From Bog-473 sp963751335 (GTDB taxonomy: Bacteria; Actinomycetota; Acidimicrobiia; Acidimicrobiales; RAAP-2), in the NCBI GenBank assembly GCA_963751335.1, contig CAVVUB010000007.1, positions 682,001-746,000 on the forward strand: 64,000 nucleotides of DNA. Direction: 5' to 3'. Both the position numbers and the translations under genes were made by a program. The notes under the pieces are model-generated. The model did no database searches. It worked only from the letters and a program-made list of their open reading frames with translations, and was not told the DNA's origin. The stretch's first letter is position 1. The number at the start of each line of letters is the position of its first letter. Positions 52,280-62,799 of the stretch are shown here, piece after piece.

Positions 52280-53583
52280 TTAAGGTGCGCTCGCGAAGGG
52301 AAGCGTTTCCGCAACAGCGAGCTCGGCCATATCGGCCGCCGCCGCGCCGGCCGCCCACCCTGCAACATCCGTGAGTGAGTACTTCAGCTTTTTCAACTCG
52401 CCAAACAGACCGCCGACAACGGCATCGAGCTTTTCTTCCCGGGAGGCCAGCACTGGCAGGAGGCGGTTGCCCAAGGCTTCGTCGGCCGCCAGCGGTCGCG
52501 GCCTCATTCGCCTCGCGAGACGAAAACCGATCCTTCCGGCGTACCCCATAAGAAACGATCGGCGATATGACGGCTTCCGAGAACGCCGGGCGTACGTCGG
52601 ATCGTTCCCAAGCATCGTGATGCGCCGCGTTGCCTGCACAAGCAGGGACGTGAAGAGCAGGTCCGTTGCGTCGAGATCCCCAGGGTGTCCGACCAGGGTG
52701 GAGAAGCCGAATTCCCGATCGACAACGGCCCGGCATCGATTCGCACCGGCGACGTTGGCCAACAGGAGCGCCTTCGCCTGGAGGTACGGGTCCTCCAGCC
52801 ACACACGGCGTGACCGACCTGCGAGGAGCCCTCTCCCTCTGCGTCGGCCTCTACCATGGTCCGATCGATGCAATAGCGCGTCATCAACTCTTGGGCCTTG
52901 GCCATGAAGGCGTCGGCCTCTTCGGCGAAGTCGCTCGACTCAGCCTTGGTCAGCAACCCACGGATGCGAGTGAACAAGCGTTCCTGCTCGTGTGAGCGGG
53001 GGTTCCTCGTCCTCGAACCGACGTTGCCGAGATAAGGCAGGGCGGGGAGGTGACCGAGAATGGAGAGGACAGCGATGGCGGTCGAGAGATGGCTCTCCAG
53101 GTCGAGGATGCAGGGTCGAGCTTGCGCACGCTCGTAGCCTGCCAAGACGCCGACACGGGGCCGCCATTCCGGCGATGTGGGCGCGACCACCAGTGGGCCG
53201 GCCACGATAGACGCAGCCGTGGCACCCGCCCGACGACGGACGACACGGACTGATCTCGTCGTGAGCCCAGCCGGAGTCGAGCACACGGGCGATGTCGCTC
53301 TGTAGGAGGGAGCCGAGCCGGAACACCGCCGCTCCCGACCACGCTCGAGGCCCAACCCCTGGGCTAGTGCGTCGATCAGTGGCTGTACGTGTGCGCCGTC
53401 GTCGGGACCTTCGCAGTTGGCGTGTGCCGCCGCCAAGATCAGATCGTCGACCTCATCCTCACTGGCCGTCCCGGGAAAGTCGTCAGCACCCAGATTGGCC
53501 TTCGGCCAGCCGGCTCGCTGCCGCTGCTCTTTGCGCCGCTTCGATTGCTTCATGCGACGGCGTTCTCTGCTGTTAGTACCCAT
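52280..53583 (-). CDS. DUF2786 domain protein, frameshifted
   Basis: The N terminus is basic (MGTNSRERRRMKQSKRRKEQ). The centre has the DUF2786 motif FTRIRGLLTKAESSDFAEEA and AFMAKAQELMTRYCIDRTMV. The C-terminal half reads QAKALLLANVAGANRCRAVV and DLLFTSLLVQATRRI, typical of actinobacterial members. About 430 residues are recovered with three frame changes. The function of the family is unknown; it occurs widely in actinobacteria and phages. Confidence 0.7.
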
Positions 53584-54101
53584 CAGCAGATGATGCCCGG
53601 GCGGTGTATCACCGCGGTGGATTGAGCCTGACTTCGGGAAGGGCGCCCAACCGCAAAGCCGAACCGGTTATCGGTTGCCATCTCAAACATGAAAGGGAAC
53701 GGTCTGGCCCTCCGACGGGAATCCATCTGCTTTCTCGGATCAGGCGATCATGGACTCCCGAGCCGACATCGGGCGCGTTTTGGCTGACTGAACAGGCTCG
53801 ACTCGATTGGAAATGCCGAGTTTATTGTGGCCGGCCTGCGCACTCCAACAGTTTCGGGCCACCACTCCGCCGCTTCCGCCGCTCCTTCCTTCAAACCTGA
53901 CCGTCCAGCCAACCTGAGGGTCGATCCAGAAGCCGAAATGTGCCGGACCAGGGCGATCTTGGACCGGACATGGATCTTCTCCGAGCCCGCCGATCGAGTT
54001 CCCGTTTGACCTACCGACCACCCCTCAGGCCGGCCCAGGGACGTAATCTTGGCACCGGCTAAGGTCCTTGGCAGCGCTACGGAAGATCGAATCGAGATGA
54101 C
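53584..54101. other. No confident gene
   Basis: Only short frames without motifs. Confidence 0.3.
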
Positions 54102-54569
54102 ATGACCCTTACTGGTGACTCCGATGACGTCTCATCCCTTCCCCAGGCCGACCAGGACGCCATCGGTGTCACCCTGATCTCGCTCTGACCGGCTTCCAGG
54201 AGCGCGACGCCGACCAGCTCGTCGGCGTCTACACCTCCGACGCCGACTGGGTGAACGCGTTCGGCAGCGTCAAGAAGGGCGGGGAGAGATCGTGGAGTAT
54301 CTCCGGGGCCTCTTCTCCGACGACAACTTCAACGCCGGAACCCTGAAGGCTCCCCCCGAGACCACCATCCGAGTCCTCACCCCCGATGTGGTGCTGGTCT
54401 CGGCCCATCTCCAGGTGGAGGGGCAGAAGCTCGTGGGCGGGGGAGAGATCGAGGGCGGGACAACCACTCCCTCCGGGTCCTGCAACGCCAAAGCGACGGA
54501 TCGTGGCTGATCGTGTCGGAGATGTACAACGACGCCAACCGGGAACAGACCTACGAAGGCCACGCCTAG
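54102..54569 (+). CDS. SnoaL/SgcJ-type NTF2-fold protein, frameshifted
   Basis: Restored sequence: MTLTGDSDDVSSLPQADQDA, GFQERDADQLVGVYTSDADW, VNAFGSVKKG, YLRGLFSDDNFNAG, then VLVSAHLQVEGQKLVGG and SWLIVSEMYNDANREQTYEG. This is the cone-shaped NTF2-like fold of SgcJ/EcaC-type proteins (about 155 residues). Breaks lie near 54,180, 54,285 and 54,455. Catalytic role and substrate are unknown. Confidence 0.6.
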
Positions 54570-55177
54570 CCTGGCTGAAGAGACAGGTGTTCTCGTTCCG
54601 AGCGCGTCAAATGGGACCGTTTGCGCCTAACGATCTCCGTCTCTTGAGTCGAAGTGCTCTGAGCCGCTCCTGGGTACTCCTGAACGATCCCAAACAAATA
54701 CGGATCCAGTGGGACTGAACCGGCCTGGGTTTCCCCGCGGAGGCTCTGGTGGGCCTCCGGGAGGCAGGCGGCTCACCAGCCGTCACACGCAAGACACGGT
54801 CCGAACGCAACGGAGCCTGCCATCTGTAACAAGGGGATCGTGCCCGCGGCTCCTCGCAGTAACACGAGAGCGTCTGCTCCTCTGCTCCCGTGCTACAGGG
54901 TGAATCTGCCCGAGGGTGTTGCAACATCGCCTCCCCGATAGCAATCCAGCACCCCGAGTCCCTTTTCGAGACTGACAACCCCTGATCGGAGGCTGCTGCT
55001 GTTCCACAGAATTCAGCCGAAGGCGGTAACCGTTCTACGCTTTGTGGATGACTAGTGGACGACACATGTCGAGTGTTCGTTCTGCTTCAAGATTTAGGAT
55101 CAAGTCCGAATGATTGCGGGTCCGAACGTGTTCATCTACCAGGACCGTGTTGTGATCTGCACCGAGGCGTTCAAGGA
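54570..55177. other. No confident gene
   Basis: Nothing recognisable. Confidence 0.3.
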
Positions 55178-55240
55178 TGAATCCGACGATCCGACGATCC
55201 GACGATCTGGCGATCCGGGATCCGACGATCCGACGATCCA
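55178..55240. repeat. GATCCGAC minisatellite
   Basis: The eight-base unit GATCCGAC (with GATCTGGC and GATCCGG variants) repeats about seven times with slight irregularity. There are no spacers of CRISPR type. Confidence 0.7.
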
Positions 55241-55372
55241 CGGGAGCGACCGGGGTAATCGACCACTTCGTTGAGGGCCATCTTGCGCCGAGGGATCCGC
55301 CCTGCCCTAGGTCGGAGATTACGCTTAGGGACAGAAGTCTTGAATGCCAGAAGACACTGAGAGGAGCATCGG

Positions 55373-55691
55373 ATGGCAAGGGTATTGATGGTGGTCACAG
55401 CATCCCGTGAAGGATTTTGACGCTTGGCGGATCGAATATGACAAGGCGCAGCCGATACGTGATAGGCACGGGGTCAAGGACGCCACGGTGTTTCAGAATG
55501 CCGACGACCCGAATGAGGTTACGGGGTTGCACTGGTTCGCTTCGGTCTATGAAGCTCACGCCTTTGCCGATGACCCCGCCCTGAAAGACGCCATGGCCAG
55601 GGCGGGGCGTGAGCGGCTCACCTCGAATCGAAATCTGCGTCGAGGTGCAATAGCCGGCGCTCGACTTTTTGCCCCCGAACGCTCCAGTTGA
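55373..55691 (+). CDS. ABM-like (dimeric alpha-beta barrel) protein, one frameshift
   Basis: GAGAGGAG precedes ATG 55,373 (MARVLMVVTAS). After a one-base shift near 55,405 the chain reads VKDFDAWRIEYDKAQPIRDR, HGVKDATVFQNADDPNEVTG and FADDPALKDAMARAG. This is the pattern of small stress-response or monooxygenase-like ABM proteins of about 105 residues. No active-site assignment is possible. Confidence 0.6.
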
Positions 55692-56634
55692 GTTATTCAC
55701 TGCCACGTGTCCACTCCCCGGCGGCTTCAGCGATCCCGTAGAAAGGGCTCACGGCTCCCAGCGGACGCAGTGGTGGTGACCCGGCCCGACTAAGTGGGGG
55801 AACCCGCATCCACTAACCCTGGGACGAGCGGAAGCGGTGCGGCGCTATCGGGAGGATCTCCTTGCGGGACGGCTGCTCGTCAGTGTCCATGAGGTCCGAT
55901 TTGAACTTCAAGGCAGAGATCTCGCCTGCTACTGCCCCTTGAACGTCCCCTGCCATGCCGATGTTCTGCTTGAGGTCGCAAACTCCTGAACATCAATCGA
56001 TGCGATGTCAAGCGCCTCCTAAGCGGTAGGTCCATCCGCTATCTACTCGACATGTCGAACTGCCGAAGTCTGCCCTTGTATGGCTCAGAAGGCGGCTCCA
56101 CGTGCCAAATCCCGATTCGGACCCATTTTCGTGCAGCAAGCGGCGGGCAAAAGTGCGCAACGGGGAAGCCCAGCGGTCAACGAGACGGCGTTTGACCCGC
56201 CGGTCGTAGGTTTCGGCAGTTGAGAATCTCCCTTGAAGTGCTTCTTCCAAGGCTCAGAACGTGAGTCGATTCTCGTCGATCGCTGGCTCACGCTCTCGAA
56301 GCTTCGTAGGCGATTCGCAGGTCAAGCCCCGACTCAGTCTCGCGCCGCTTGCGGGCTCGCTCATACGAGACCGTGCCGTGTCATATACGTTCCGCAGCGT
56401 GGCCCCCGGCCAGACGTCCTCGGCTCCCAAAACGGGGCCGACTCGGAACAGTCAATGGATCTCTGAAAGAACCGACGAGGCGGACGTTCGAGTTCGTCGA
56501 CGATCTGAGCGATCTCCACAAAATCGATAAAGACGTCTCTGCCGACCTGTTTGCGGCACGCATAAGGCATCCAGTCAGCTCACTTGCCGGCAATACTACT
56601 CACGAGTGGGCGAAAATGGACTCGATCGATCCGT
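55692..56634. other. Region without a supported gene
   Basis: Frames exist on both strands, but none has recognisable features. It may be decayed element sequence before the degenerate att site. Confidence 0.35.
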
Positions 56635-56674
56635 CTCGTATTGCGCGGGTCGAGTCGAATGTGACTTCAGGCTC
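56635..56674 (+). repeat. Degenerate att copy
   Basis: CTCGTA(T)TGCGC.GGTC.AGTCGAAT...TTCAGGCTC resembles the att core with several changes. Its right flank CAGATCAGAGGC matches the flanks of the intact tRNA and att copy 3. It may mark the ancient right border of the island. Confidence 0.5.
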
Positions 56675-56763
56675 CAGATCAGAGGCTTGGCGCCAAAGGA
56701 AGGCCCCATATTGTCTCATTTTCGGTAGGACCGACCAGCTTGACCCCCGTCAACGGGTCCGAG

Positions 56764-56802
56764 TGTCGCCTCCGTGACCTAGGGAACGTCGCGGTGGCGA
56801 CT
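56764..56802. promoter_or_regulatory. Conserved dyad upstream of peptide gene 4
   Basis: TGTCGCC and GGCGACT, with the same spacing as in the other three copies. A perfect leader hairpin GCGATC-GAAG-GATCGC follows near 56,839. Confidence 0.5.
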
Positions 56803-56874
56803 GACAGACGAGATTGAGAGGTTCATGCTCGTCTATGAGCGATCGAAGGATCGCCCAGAGACAAGGAGACGGCG

Positions 56875-57032
56875 ATGTACTTCAAGCCGACCAACCCCAA
56901 CACGATGATGGACTACACGCCGATCTCCGCCGACGAAACGGACATCTTGGGCCGCTTCGCGGAGCGACTCAGCCGGACCGACGACGTGACCGCCAGGGAC
57001 GCTGGCACCACATGGACCTCTTGATCTTCTAG
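56875..57032 (+). CDS. Putative peptide precursor, copy 4 (diverged), one frameshift
   Basis: AAGGAGACGGCG precedes the ATG. The sequence MYFKPTNPNTMMDYTPISAD, ETDILGRFAERLSRTDDVTA is followed, after one missing base near 57,010, by GTYMDLLIF. About half of the residues match copies 1-3, with ILGRFAER and the Tyr-hydrophobic tail kept. It is 14 kb away from the others and outside the last att-like site. The next gene encodes a secreted G1-peptidase-like protein. Confidence 0.6.
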
Positions 57033-57177
57033 ATCGCGAGGATGGCCCGGAGACACGTTTGGACGACGGCGTTTCCGAGGTGATCGCGACAGGTGCACCG
57101 GACGGCCAGGCGTACAGAAGCGGCACCTCGCATCGACAACGAATATCCGGTCCCAACCGATGAAAGGAACATGAATG

Positions 57178-57947
57178 ATGAATCGAACTGAGTTCTCGGA
57201 TGTCCTTGGACGTGGTCGAAAACTCTCAACGGCATTGGCCGGCGCGGCTGCGCTCGCCGCGGCGACGCTTGGCTTCGCCTCGGCCGCCGGCGCGTCCGGA
57301 ACGGCACCGGCGGTGGCGAAACCGCCGGCCGGCGTGCACCCCCTGGCCGCGGGCGCGTCGACGTATCTCGCCGGCTACCAGGCGACCCCCACGGGCGGCC
57401 TGGCCAGCGCCAGCGTCACCTTCACGGTGCCCAAAATCTCCTGCACGACAGCTGACGGGAAGCACGATGCGGCCGAATGGAACGGTGTCTACACGGACAC
57501 GATCAAGACGTACGCCTTCGTCGCTGGCTTCTGCGCGGGACTGCCCCACAATACGACTGGGTCTTCGCGACGTCGGCCGGGCCCTTCGACGAGCCCGGTG
57601 CGGCGGCGGGCGACGTCGTCGTCGCCTCGCTGTTCCAGTCCGGCAGCACGACCTTTGCCGAGATCCATGACCTGACCGCCAACGCGGTTTGGATTGCGAA
57701 CAACAACGTCAACCAGGGCGACACCGTCGTCGACATCGGGACCCTCAGCGAGGCTCCCGGTAGGTGGGTTCCAACGTTCACGACGGCCAACTTCACGAAC
57801 GCCACGGTGAACGGGGACTACCTCGGTTTCGAGAGCCCGACTGAGTTCAACGCGTTGAACGGCGGAGATTTGCTCATCAAGAGCGGAAAGCTCCACACGA
57901 ACGGCACCGGTTCGGTCTTCAGCGAGACATTCAAGCACGCCTCATAG
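57178..57947 (+). CDS. Secreted G1 (glutamic) peptidase-like protein, one frameshift
   Basis: The start lies after AAAGGAAC; two adjacent ATG codons (57,175 and 57,178) are possible. A signal peptide (LSTALAGAAALAAATLGFAS) is followed by SASVTFTVPKISC, a GVYTD strand and, after a shift near 57,553, YDWVFATSAGPFDEPGAAAG, TTFAEIHDLTANAVWIANN and WVPTFTTANFTNATVNGDYL. The beta-sandwich pattern with these strands is that of eqolisin-like proteins. The catalytic Gln/Glu pair cannot be fixed with certainty. The length is about 256. Confidence 0.55.
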
Positions 57948-57968
57948 CCCAACCCGCTGCTTTGCAAT

Positions 57969-58005
57969 CGACATCGCCGTCCTCCTCGTGGGGACGGCGA
58001 TGTCG
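57969..58005 (+). terminator. Strong terminator hairpin after the G1-like gene
   Basis: CGACATCGCCGTCC pairs perfectly with GGACGGCGATGTCG, a 14-base-pair stem with a nine-base loop, starting 22 bases after the stop. Confidence 0.8.
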
Positions 58006-58709
58006 CATCAACACAGCACCAACGGAGCACGGCGTCATCGACATTCCCTATGCCTGAGCCGTGAAGGGGATTCGGCGAGACGGCCGTCATCGACCTCCGG
58101 TACTGGAAGCTGAGTCCCCAGACGGACAGGTTGCGGGTCGAGAAGTATTGGCATACCGCATTCGGGCCTGCGACAGACACGGCGTCCGCACACCCCGCCG
58201 GAATTCTGGGAATCTCGCAAACGAGGATCTCGTCCGGCGAACAATCGTGCCGGCCACTGGGTTCTGGTCGTACAATACGACGATGGGCCCGCACGGTTGG
58301 CTTGGCTCTGCAGTCGAACCTTTGAGTTGGGTGCGCCTCGCCGTCGAGAACCTTGGCGTCGACCCGGAGGGGCTGGCCGTCGCTCGGCTACCGGTCCTCA
58401 GAACTCGAGAGTGACCACTCCCCTCAAGCGATGCGAGGTGACGTCACCCCGTAGGTCGTATGACCTCGCGGGATGACCGGGTCCCGTCGAGATCATCCAC
58501 CCGTGTGCGAGTCGGATGCCCGAGACTGGGAAAAGGGGAAGGCCACAAAACGTGAAACGAGCAAGCACAACGCCCGAACCGGTCATCATGGGGACGCTGG
58601 CTGTTGGAGAGAAGCCCGTGGCACAACGCGATTTCATCGACGAGGTCGTCAGGCACGAGACCACGGGCATGGGGACTAACGACATGTTCTTTCGAAGCGT
58701 TTTCGCCGC
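58006..58709. other. Intergenic, with a possible 65-residue leader frame
   Basis: A frame at 58,516-58,713 (ending DMFFRSVFAA) stops in an ATGA overlap with the transporter start, so it could be a coupled small gene. Its sequence matches nothing I recognise. Confidence 0.3.
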
Positions 58710-59567
58710 ATGAGTAGCGTCTTCGCTCTGCTGGCCGCACTGGCCAATGCGCTGAACGTCATGGCCCAGCACGTCGCCAGCATCAGCGACCCTGAGCACT
58801 CCAAAGGGTGGCGGTTCGTCGTCTATCTCTTTCGCAACCCGCTCTGGTTGTTGGGGTGGGTCTTCCTTATCGGCGCGTTCGTGTTTCAGGCGGTTGCGCT
58901 GCACAACGGCCAGCTCTCTGTGGTCCAGACTCTGCTCGTGACCGAGCTCGTCTTCGGTCTGATCCTGCGACGCCTTTGGATCCACCAACTGATCAGCCCA
59001 CTTGCTTGGGCCTCCGCCGGGCTGACTTGTCTCGGCGTTGCCCTGTTCGTCGCCATGGGTGAGCCTCAGGGAGGGAACGCCACGCCGACGTCGCACGCGT
59101 GGTGGGCGGCGTTCCTGGTCTGCGGCGTTCTCGCGGGTCTCATGACGGTGCTGGCCCAGTGGGGGCCGCCCGGAAGAAGGACCGGCTGCTATGCCGTAGC
59201 GGCGGCGACGGTGTGGGCATTTGTGGCCACGGTGATCAAGGCCACCACCGACACACTCACCCAGTACGGCCTCACGGGAATGCTGACGCGGTGGCCGGTG
59301 TATGCACTTGTGGTCGGAGGCATCGTCGGTACCGTGCTCGTGCAGGCAGCCCTCCATGTGGGCCCACTGCGGATCTCCCAACCGCTCCTAGTGATCGTGG
59401 ACCCAGTCCTGAGCATTTACCTCAGCGTGCAGCTCTACGCCGAGCATTTCACTGACGACGCAGTGAAGCTGACGCTGGCCGCAGTCGGCTTCATTGGTAT
59501 GTGCGCTGGCGTCGTACTCCTCACGCGTACTGCTCCGTCGAACATGGCAGCAAACGTCGACAGCTGA
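58710..59567 (+). CDS. DMT-superfamily (EamA/NIPA-like) membrane transporter
   Basis: The 285-residue protein has about nine or ten membrane spans: MSSVFALLAALANALNVMAQ, WLLGWVFLIGAFVFQAVALH, LLVTELVFGLILRRLW, AAFLVCGVLAGLMTVLAQWG and so on to LAAVGFIGMCAGVVLLT. The two-fold span pattern and VVQTLLVTELVF are typical of DMT proteins. The substrate is unknown. The frame is intact. Confidence 0.75.
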   Translation: MSSVFALLAALANALNVMAQHVASISDPEHSKGWRFVVYLFRNPLWLLGWVFLIGAFVFQAVALHNGQLSVVQTLLVTELVFGLILRRLWIHQLISPLAWASAGLTCLGVALFVAMGEPQGGNATPTSHAWWAAFLVCGVLAGLMTVLAQWGPPGRRTGCYAVAAATVWAFVATVIKATTDTLTQYGLTGMLTRWPVYALVVGGIVGTVLVQAALHVGPLRISQPLLVIVDPVLSIYLSVQLYAEHFTDDAVKLTLAAVGFIGMCAGVVLLTRTAPSNMAANVDS

Positions 59568-59677
59568 ACGTCAGAGGGGTCGCGCGTCACCCAATTCGTG
59601 ACCGTTGAGTCCCGGCGACCCCAGTCGGTGTAGCCGCGGAGAATTGCTTCCTCGCCCGTAGCGGTGATCATCTTCAG

Positions 59678-60316
59678 TCAACCGACGCCGTGTCTGAAGG
59701 CGATGCTCATCCGAGGGCCTGACGCCTTTACCTTTGGAACGCTGTGCTCGAATCGGCGCTGGGTCTGGCCACCCGTGACGAGGAGGTCGCCCTGGCCGAG
59801 CCTGAACGAGCGCGACTTCCCACCGCCTTGCGGGCGTAGCAAGAAGGTGCGTGGCTGTCCGAGCGACACGAGGGCGACGACGGGATCGACGATCTCGGGG
59901 GGTATGCGGTCGCGGTGCCAGGCGACGCTGTCGGCGCCGTCGCGGTAGAGATTCATCCCCACCGAGTCGAACCGCACGCCGTAGTGCGTAGACAGCGACG
60001 CCCGAGCCTCCTCGAGCCATTGGCGCGAGACCGCGGTTGGGTCGTCGATCTTCTGCCAGGAAGTGAGCCGCGGCTCGTCAACGACCTTGTCGTACATTCG
60101 CCGACGCCTCTGGCCCCAGGCGACGTTGCCGAGCAGCTCTTCGAAGGCCCGATCTGAGCCCGACATCCACCGCGGGCAGTGGTCCACCCAGGAGTCCTCG
60201 TCGAGTTGGGTTCGTTCCAGACCGCAAAAGGACGTGTCGACGACGGTCCGCTGGCCTGCCCACAACGACGGTTGCCAGGCGACCGATGGAGCGCTCGGTG
60301 AACGGGCCACACTCAC
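59678..60316 (-). CDS. alkB: AlkB-family Fe(II)/2-oxoglutarate dioxygenase
   Basis: The 212-residue protein contains the HxD iron motif in SVAWHRDRIPPE, the distal His in RRFEHSVPKV and the 2-oxoglutarate Arg in GPRMSIAFR. These define AlkB-type oxidative demethylases that repair alkylated bases in DNA or RNA. A start at GTG 60,316 or 60,310 is chosen because the preceding frame has no conserved sequence. The frame is intact. Confidence 0.85.
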   Translation of the reverse strand: MSVARSPSAPSVAWQPSLWAGQRTVVDTSFCGLERTQLDEDSWVDHCPRWMSGSDRAFEELLGNVAWGQRRRRMYDKVVDEPRLTSWQKIDDPTAVSRQWLEEARASLSTHYGVRFDSVGMNLYRDGADSVAWHRDRIPPEIVDPVVALVSLGQPRTFLLRPQGGGKSRSFRLGQGDLLVTGGQTQRRFEHSVPKVKASGPRMSIAFRHGVG

Positions 60317-60839
60317 AGTTGTACCGGGAGGACTCGTTGAGTCGTTCCTCGAGCACGTGCAATCAAGGGTGGTCTCGAGGAGATCTGAACGCTGAGGCGA
60401 CCTGAATCGCAGAGAAGCACGACGCCTGGGCGCGCGATCCGACTCTGCCCGGCACACAGGTCCTGTCCAGCGGGTTAGTTCGGCGTCCCCTCACGGTCAG
60501 GACGCCCGAGATCCGGCAGGATCTGCAGAGTGCGGCAGCTGGAGACGTTCCGGGAAGGACTCGACCTGGTTCGTAGTACACGTGCGGTCGGTCGAATCCA
60601 GCCTCAGACTCAATCGCTCTTGGTCCGGCGGCCACGTGCCGCGCTGGCGAAAGCCGCCCGTTGAACGAATGTGGGCCCAGACACCGCCGAGGTCGGCAAC
60701 CCCCTCCGACGTCTTCTTACGGTGACCTGACGCCGGCTTGAGACTATCGGGTCGAAGAGCCCCGGCGAATTTCACGCAGTCGGTAAGGTCGGCACACGAG
60801 TCGCGGAGGCACGAAAAGCAACCGTGAGACAATCTGACC
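60317..60839. other. Intergenic region
   Basis: No supported gene between the divergent alkB and SDR genes. Confidence 0.35.
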
Positions 60840-61575
60840 ATGCGTGAGTTCAGAGACAGGGTGGCGGTCGTCACCGGCGCGGCCAGCGGCATCGGCTTGG
60901 CCCTGACCGAGACTTTCGTCGACGAGGGCATGCATGTGGTGATGGCCGACATCGACGAGCAGGCGCTGACCGTTCAAGCCCAACGCCTGGGGGAGTCCGT
61001 CCGGCCCGTCGTCACCGACGTAAGCGACCAAACATCGGTGGAGCGGGCGGGCCAGCTCGCGCTCGACGCCTTCGGCGCGCTCCACGTCGCAGTGAACAAC
61101 GCCGGCATTGTGAACGGCGGGAATTCCTGGGAGCTCTCGCTCGAGGAATGGCATCGCGTGCTCGATACGAACCTCTGGGGTGTCATTCACGGCGTGCGGG
61201 CCTTCGTTCCGTTGATCCTGGCCGCCGGCGAGGAGGGCCATATCGTGAACACGTCTTCGATGGCTGCGGTCCTCGCGCTCCCGGGGATCGGGCCGTACAC
61301 GGTGGCGAAGCACGGCGTGCTCGGTCTGAGCGACGTCCTGCGGGCCGAACTGGAAGCGGTCGGCGCTCCTGTCGGCGTGAGCGTGGTCATGCCCGGCAAT
61401 GATCCGCACTGGGATGAACCCTGTCGGATCGGTCGAACCGTCATCAGTGGCAACCAATGTGCTCGACGCCATCCGACGGGTGCGGCCCTACGTGTTCACC
61501 GACGATCACAGCACGAAGCAGGTCGAGACCCGCTTGCGGGCGATCCTGGCGGCGCGGGCCGACGTGCTGGCCTAA
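60840..61575 (+). CDS. Short-chain dehydrogenase/reductase, one frameshift
   Basis: The cofactor motif TGAASGIG at residues 13-20, NNAG in VAVNNAGIV, the catalytic Ser in NTSSMAAVLA and YxxxK in YTVAKHG are all present. Near 61,398 the frame shifts and continues MIRTGMNPVGSVEPSSVATN, ending with ARADVLA at 61,575. The restored length is about 245. It is an NAD(P)-dependent oxidoreductase of unknown substrate. Confidence 0.82.
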
Positions 61576-61618
61576 TGGGGTTGTCTCGACGAACCTCGGG
61601 AGAGGTCCGGGCGGACGT

Positions 61619-62116
61619 TTACACCGATGGGTCGAACGCATCCAGGGCCGACACCAGCTCTCGTTGCAGGAGACCTGCTTGGGATCGGCGATAGAGCGGG
61701 CTGCCTCCGTTCTCGAGGAGCGCGCGCACTCGTGCGATGCCGCTGACGTCGATCGGCTCGTTGGTGTCGAGTCGTGTGGCGACCGCCTCGAGCTCGCCCA
61801 GCACGAGCCGGACACCCTCCCGGTCGATCGGCGCCCTCGTCCGCCGTGACTGTTGAGCCGCGAGCGCTATTGCACGCAGGCTGCCGGCCAGGCGCCGTCG
61901 CTGATTCGGTTGAGAGAGACGTGCCGCATGAAGAGCGAGCAGGACGTTCGATTCGGGTGACGTTCCTGCCGCCAGTTGCTCGTCCAGGCTCATCGTCCGC
62001 AGACGAGCCAGGATTCGGTCTCGAACGTGGACGGGCCGAAGGCCAAGCGCATTGTGCTCCTCCAGGACCACGACCGCAGGTGCTCTCTGTGTCCCGATGT
62101 CGCTCCCGCCAGCCAT
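61619..62116 (-). CDS. Hypothetical helical protein
   Basis: From the ATG at 62,116 (MAGGSDIGTQRAPAVVVLEE) the protein has 165 residues. It is rich in Ala, Leu and Arg and predicted helical (LLALHAARLSQPNQRRRLAG, ALENGGSPLYRR-type end). No domain is recognised. It diverges from the CGNR regulator gene, sharing a 78-base promoter region. Confidence 0.55.
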   Translation of the reverse strand: MAGGSDIGTQRAPAVVVLEEHNALGLRPVHVRDRILARLRTMSLDEQLAAGTSPESNVLLALHAARLSQPNQRRRLAGSLRAIALAAQQSRRTRAPIDREGVRLVLGELEAVATRLDTNEPIDVSGIARVRALLENGGSPLYRRSQAGLLQRELVSALDAFDPSV

Positions 62117-62135
62117 GACCATGAAAACCATTATG

Positions 62136-62188
62136 CCGGTCATGACATGACTAGTCAACCCTGTTTACCGGTCATGTGGCGCTAGACT
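62136..62188. promoter_or_regulatory. Divergent promoter with paired CCGGTCATG and -10 TAGACT
   Basis: CCGGTCATG occurs at 62,136 and 62,168, 32 bases apart (three helical turns), like an operator pair. TAGACT at 62,183-62,188 fits an actinobacterial -10 box and lies six bases before the GTG of the CGNR gene, so transcription would start at or near the start codon (leaderless mRNA). Confidence 0.5.
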
Positions 62189-62194
62189 GCGGAG

Positions 62195-62773
62195 GTGGCT
62201 CTCCCCTCTTGGGTACCCGAGATCGAAACCAAGCCGGCCCCGATGCCGCTGCTCCTGGTGCAGTCCTTCGTCAATACCTACGAAGCGGATACGGATGTGG
62301 ATCTCCTCGCGGACCTGGACGTCGGGGTCCGCTGGCTCAGGGAGGCGGGGCTTGCGGGCGGAGGGTCCGTCACGAGCGGCGAACTGGAGCGATCCCGTGA
62401 AGTGCGGGAGAGCCTGCGAGCTCTGCTGGTTCAGAACGCAGGTGGTGACGTGCCGAGCCTGGCCCAGCTGGAGCCCTTGATCGCTTTGGGCGCGGCGTCA
62501 TCACTTCAGCCGAATGTCGGCGACGATGGGCGCATCAACCTCGAGGCACATGAGGGGGCCACCTCGATCCGCTTGGGGAGCCTCTTGCTCATCGTCCGTG
62601 ACGCGCAGCGTGATGGCAGTTGGGACCGGCTGAAGGCTTGTCGCAACGATGAATGCCTATGGGCCTTCTACGACCGCTCCCATGCCGGTCGCGGCGCTTG
62701 GTGCGATATGGCGTCGTGTGGCAACAAGATCAAGAACCGCAACCTTCGAGCGAGGCGCGCGTCGCTGGCGTGA
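62195..62773 (+). CDS. CGNR zinc finger (ABATE-domain) regulator
   Basis: The 192-residue protein has an N-terminal ABATE-type region (LLLVQSFVNTYEADTDVDLL) and a C-terminal CGNR finger: CRNDECLWAFYDRSHAGRG and WCDMASCGNKIKNRNLRAR. Such proteins are presumed DNA-binding regulators of stress or metabolic genes. The GTG start has no separate ribosome binding site. The frame is intact. Confidence 0.85.
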   Translation: MALPSWVPEIETKPAPMPLLLVQSFVNTYEADTDVDLLADLDVGVRWLREAGLAGGGSVTSGELERSREVRESLRALLVQNAGGDVPSLAQLEPLIALGAASSLQPNVGDDGRINLEAHEGATSIRLGSLLLIVRDAQRDGSWDRLKACRNDECLWAFYDRSHAGRGAWCDMASCGNKIKNRNLRARRASLA

Positions 62774-62799
62774 CGGTCCAAGAGGACCTGCGGCTACGA

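Noticed and set aside
55178..55240. CRISPR-like short repeats
   Set aside because: The unit is eight bases without unique spacers and no cas gene is present; it is a minisatellite.
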